This document shows, one piece after another, positions 5,756 to 7,280 of a stretch of 7,280 bases of DNA; within the stretch, counting starts at the first letter, position 1, and each line of letters begins with the position of its first letter. The notes under the pieces were generated by a model. It did not search any database. It was not told the DNA's origin and worked only from the letters and a program-made list of their open reading frames with translations. The stretch is from CALARM01 sp964431735 (GTDB lineage: Bacteria > Vulcanimicrobiota > SpSt-956 > JAKJGF01), in NCBI GenBank assembly GCA_964431735.1, contig CAYSLJ010000245.1, forward strand, positions 1 through 7,280, in the 5' to 3' direction. Made by a program: the position numbers and the translations under genes.

Positions 5756-7000
5756 TTACTCTGTAACGCCTGACAGTCTGGCAAGAAGTGTTAAATAATC
5801 TTTTAATTGCCTGGTTATAAGGAAATTTTCCCTTACATATTCTTTACCCCTTATTCCCATTTTTCTGGCAAGTTCAGGCTGGCTTAATAACAATAAAATT
5901 TTCTCTGCAAACTCTTCCGTATTATTTACCAGAAAACCGTTTATTTCATCTACTACCTGTATGGAGAGTCCGTTTACATTACTTGCTATAACAGGTTTTT
6001 CTTTCCACAGACCTTCAGTCACTACTATGCCAAAATTTTCTTTTGTGGATTTTTTTATAATTACACTTGCAGCTCTCTGGAAGGCATTGCTTTCAATGCT
6101 TCCGACTCCATTCATATTTGAAAGGAAATGTATATTGTAATCTTCACCTGCATGACGTACTGTTTTTTCGTAATATTTCCATGAATCCAGATTGTTGCTG
6201 CTTATAAATGTAATCAATACAAGCTGGACATCAGGTATTTGTTCTTTCACAATGCGATAGGCATCTATTATTCCTACAGGATCTCTCGAAGGATGGAAGC
6301 TTGCAAGCTGCAGAATAACAGGCCTGTCAGGATTTACTCCGTGTTTCTGTACTATTTTTTTATATTCTTCCTGAGAAAGTATACTGTTTTTTAAGTTTAA
6401 AGGATCTATTGTAGGAGGACTTATAGCGAAATTTTTGAATTTTATATCACGGTTCATAAATTGTTTCATCGTAAATATGGAACCGTCAAATTTCTTTATG
6501 AGAGGAGATAGAAATGTCCAGGTATGGGGATCGGGAGAACTTATATCCAGGTCACAGCGCCATATCCATCTGGCAGAGAATTTTTCTTTAAAATTTACCA
6601 TGCCAACAGGATCAGATGTGTGAATTATTATATAATCATATTTATCTTCAATATTTGCGATATGTTCCTGACAGAATTCCATATATTTATGCTGCATTTC
6701 AGGTGTAATGTCAACCCTGTTTGATTTCAATCCCTTACATATATCATCTGTTATTTTAACAATTTTCTCATTTCCCTGTATGGCAAACCAGTCTACTTCA
6801 AGTCCTATATCTCTCATAAGAGGGACAATAGTAAACAGTATTTCAGCAACACCTCCGCCAAAGGCAGAAGGATTTATATGAAGAATCCTTGATCCCGAAA
6901 GCTTTCGGGCAAGATCTTTTATTTCCTGAATTTTTCTTTCTCCTGCAGTTGAAATATAATTGTCTAGAGATTTTTTCCCTACCTCTATTGGGGAAAGCAT
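5756..7000 (-). CDS. treT: TreT-like trehalose glycosyltransferring synthase, GT4 family
   Basis: Enzymes of this family make trehalose from an NDP-glucose and glucose, or work in reverse; they are cytosolic GT-B fold proteins. The length (414) is typical. The N-terminal domain shows HINPSAFGGGVAEIL (41-55), WFAIQG (71-76), HTSDP (127-131) and WRCDLDISSPDP (147-158), all TreT-like. The C-terminal domain has the donor-site E-x7-E motif ENFGIVVTE (321-329) followed by GLWKEKPVIASNVNG. The usual SRFDxxKDP phosphate-binding loop reads ASFHPSRDP (233-241), so the expected Arg is Ser234 and the Lys is Arg239. The ATG is fixed by an in-frame stop codon just upstream, with GGAG 12 nt before it. It is followed after 13 nt by the nucleotidyltransferase gene, which is probably co-transcribed. 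A related GT4 enzyme with another acceptor cannot be excluded. Confidence 0.8.
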   Translation of the reverse strand: MLSPIEVGKKSLDNYISTAGERKIQEIKDLARKLSGSRILHINPSAFGGGVAEILFTIVPLMRDIGLEVDWFAIQGNEKIVKITDDICKGLKSNRVDITPEMQHKYMEFCQEHIANIEDKYDYIIIHTSDPVGMVNFKEKFSARWIWRCDLDISSPDPHTWTFLSPLIKKFDGSIFTMKQFMNRDIKFKNFAISPPTIDPLNLKNSILSQEEYKKIVQKHGVNPDRPVILQLASFHPSRDPVGIIDAYRIVKEQIPDVQLVLITFISSNNLDSWKYYEKTVRHAGEDYNIHFLSNMNGVGSIESNAFQRAASVIIKKSTKENFGIVVTEGLWKEKPVIASNVNGLSIQVVDEINGFLVNNTEEFAEKILLLLSQPELARKMGIRGKEYVRENFLITRQLKDYLTLLARLSGVTE

Positions 7001-7064
7001 TTTCTATCTTCACTCCTTTTTCTGTTCCTGTAAACACCATAACTTAATAACTTAACACTTGGCA

Positions 7065-7092
7065 GTTCTAATATTCAAAATATTCGACTCAA
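7065..7092 (-). promoter_or_regulatory. Weak sigma-70-like promoter candidate for treT
   Basis: On the minus strand, TTGAGT (7092-7087) and TAGAAC (7070-7065) are separated by 16 bp, about 65 bp before the treT ATG. Each box matches consensus at only part of its positions, and similar pairs are expected by chance in DNA this AT-rich. Confidence 0.25.
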
Positions 7093-7187
7093 TTTTATTT
7101 TATCCTTCCTGAAATAGTGAAAATCAGTTGTAAGTGATCCAAAAAGTCGGTATTTAAAGAATAATTTCTGCTGTGATGTTACAATTT

Positions 7188-7215
7188 TTTACACTTTAAA
7201 AAATTTTCGTAATAT
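7188..7215 (+). promoter_or_regulatory. Sigma-70-like promoter candidate for a divergent gene
   Basis: TTTACA (7188-7193) and TAATAT (7210-7215) with a 16-bp spacer match the consensus at 5/6 and 4/6 positions. An ATG follows at 7252. It is plausible but could be chance in AT-rich DNA. Confidence 0.3.
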
Positions 7216-7251
7216 TTTTATAGTATATTTCATAACTTATTAGAATTTTAT

Positions 7252-7280
7252 ATGAAAATGATGAAGTTTTATGCTCCACT
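7252..7280 (+). CDS. Possible start of a gene running off the right edge
   Basis: An open frame from ATG-7252 (alternatives ATG-7258 and ATG-7261) reads MKMMKFYAPL and continues past the window. A promoter-like pair lies upstream, but no clear Shine-Dalgarno is visible, and nine or ten codons say nothing about the product. Confidence 0.2.

Larger units (their letters stand above)
7001..7280. other. AT-rich upstream region of treT at the window edge
   Basis: No complete gene is visible. The Shine-Dalgarno of treT (GGAG, minus strand, 7013-7016) and a tandem AACTTAAT/AACTTAAC (near 7041-7056) lie close to treT. Candidate promoters point both ways, so this may be a divergent intergenic region. 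Confidence 0.5.

Noticed and set aside
5743..5784. 14-residue extension of the nucleotidyltransferase from TTG-5784
   Set aside because: It would overlap the end of treT, has no clear ribosome binding site, and the extra residues do not resemble the family. ATG-5742 has AGGGAG at 7 nt.

Overview
The window is bacterial. Genes are tightly packed, each is preceded by a purine-rich Shine-Dalgarno sequence, TTG and GTG starts are used alongside ATG, and there is one clear intrinsic terminator. Coding DNA has moderate to low GC, Arg is mostly AGA/AGG, and the intergenic DNA is very AT-rich. No rRNA, tRNA or taxon-specific marker is present, so I cannot name the organism; an uncultured or poorly sampled bacterial lineage would fit.

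Left part (1-491): a non-coding leader with four tandem TRACGCG heptamers (97-124), a weak hairpin followed by T's (294-313) and a 17-bp operator-like palindrome (393-409).

Centre (492-4672, + strand): three consecutive genes for unrecognised Gly/Ala-rich proteins of 679, 465 and 245 residues. They form one operon: the first two overlap by 11 nt and the second and third are 16 nt apart. The proteins are built from six related modules of about 175-200 residues. Each module has a hydrophobic Gly-rich hairpin followed by a polar, Gly-periodic segment. By sequence resemblance the modules fall into three types, arranged A-B-C in the first gene, A-B in the second and C in the third, so genes 2 plus 3 together repeat the layout of gene 1. 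All three proteins start with a short polar leader holding a D-x-[VA]-x-[LI]-S box near residue 30. This family is the most novel content here. I infer a membrane-inserting or surface protein set, possibly exported, but no function can be assigned.

Right part (4738-7000, - strand): a convergent two-gene operon. It encodes a TreT-like GT4 trehalose synthase (414 aa) followed 13 nt later by an AbiEii/AbiGii-type nucleotidyltransferase (334 aa) with no recognisable antitoxin gene beside it. A perfect 21-bp hairpin with T-tracts on both sides (4681-4728) terminates both convergent operons. The last 280 bases hold the treT upstream region and possibly the first codons of a divergent gene running off the edge.
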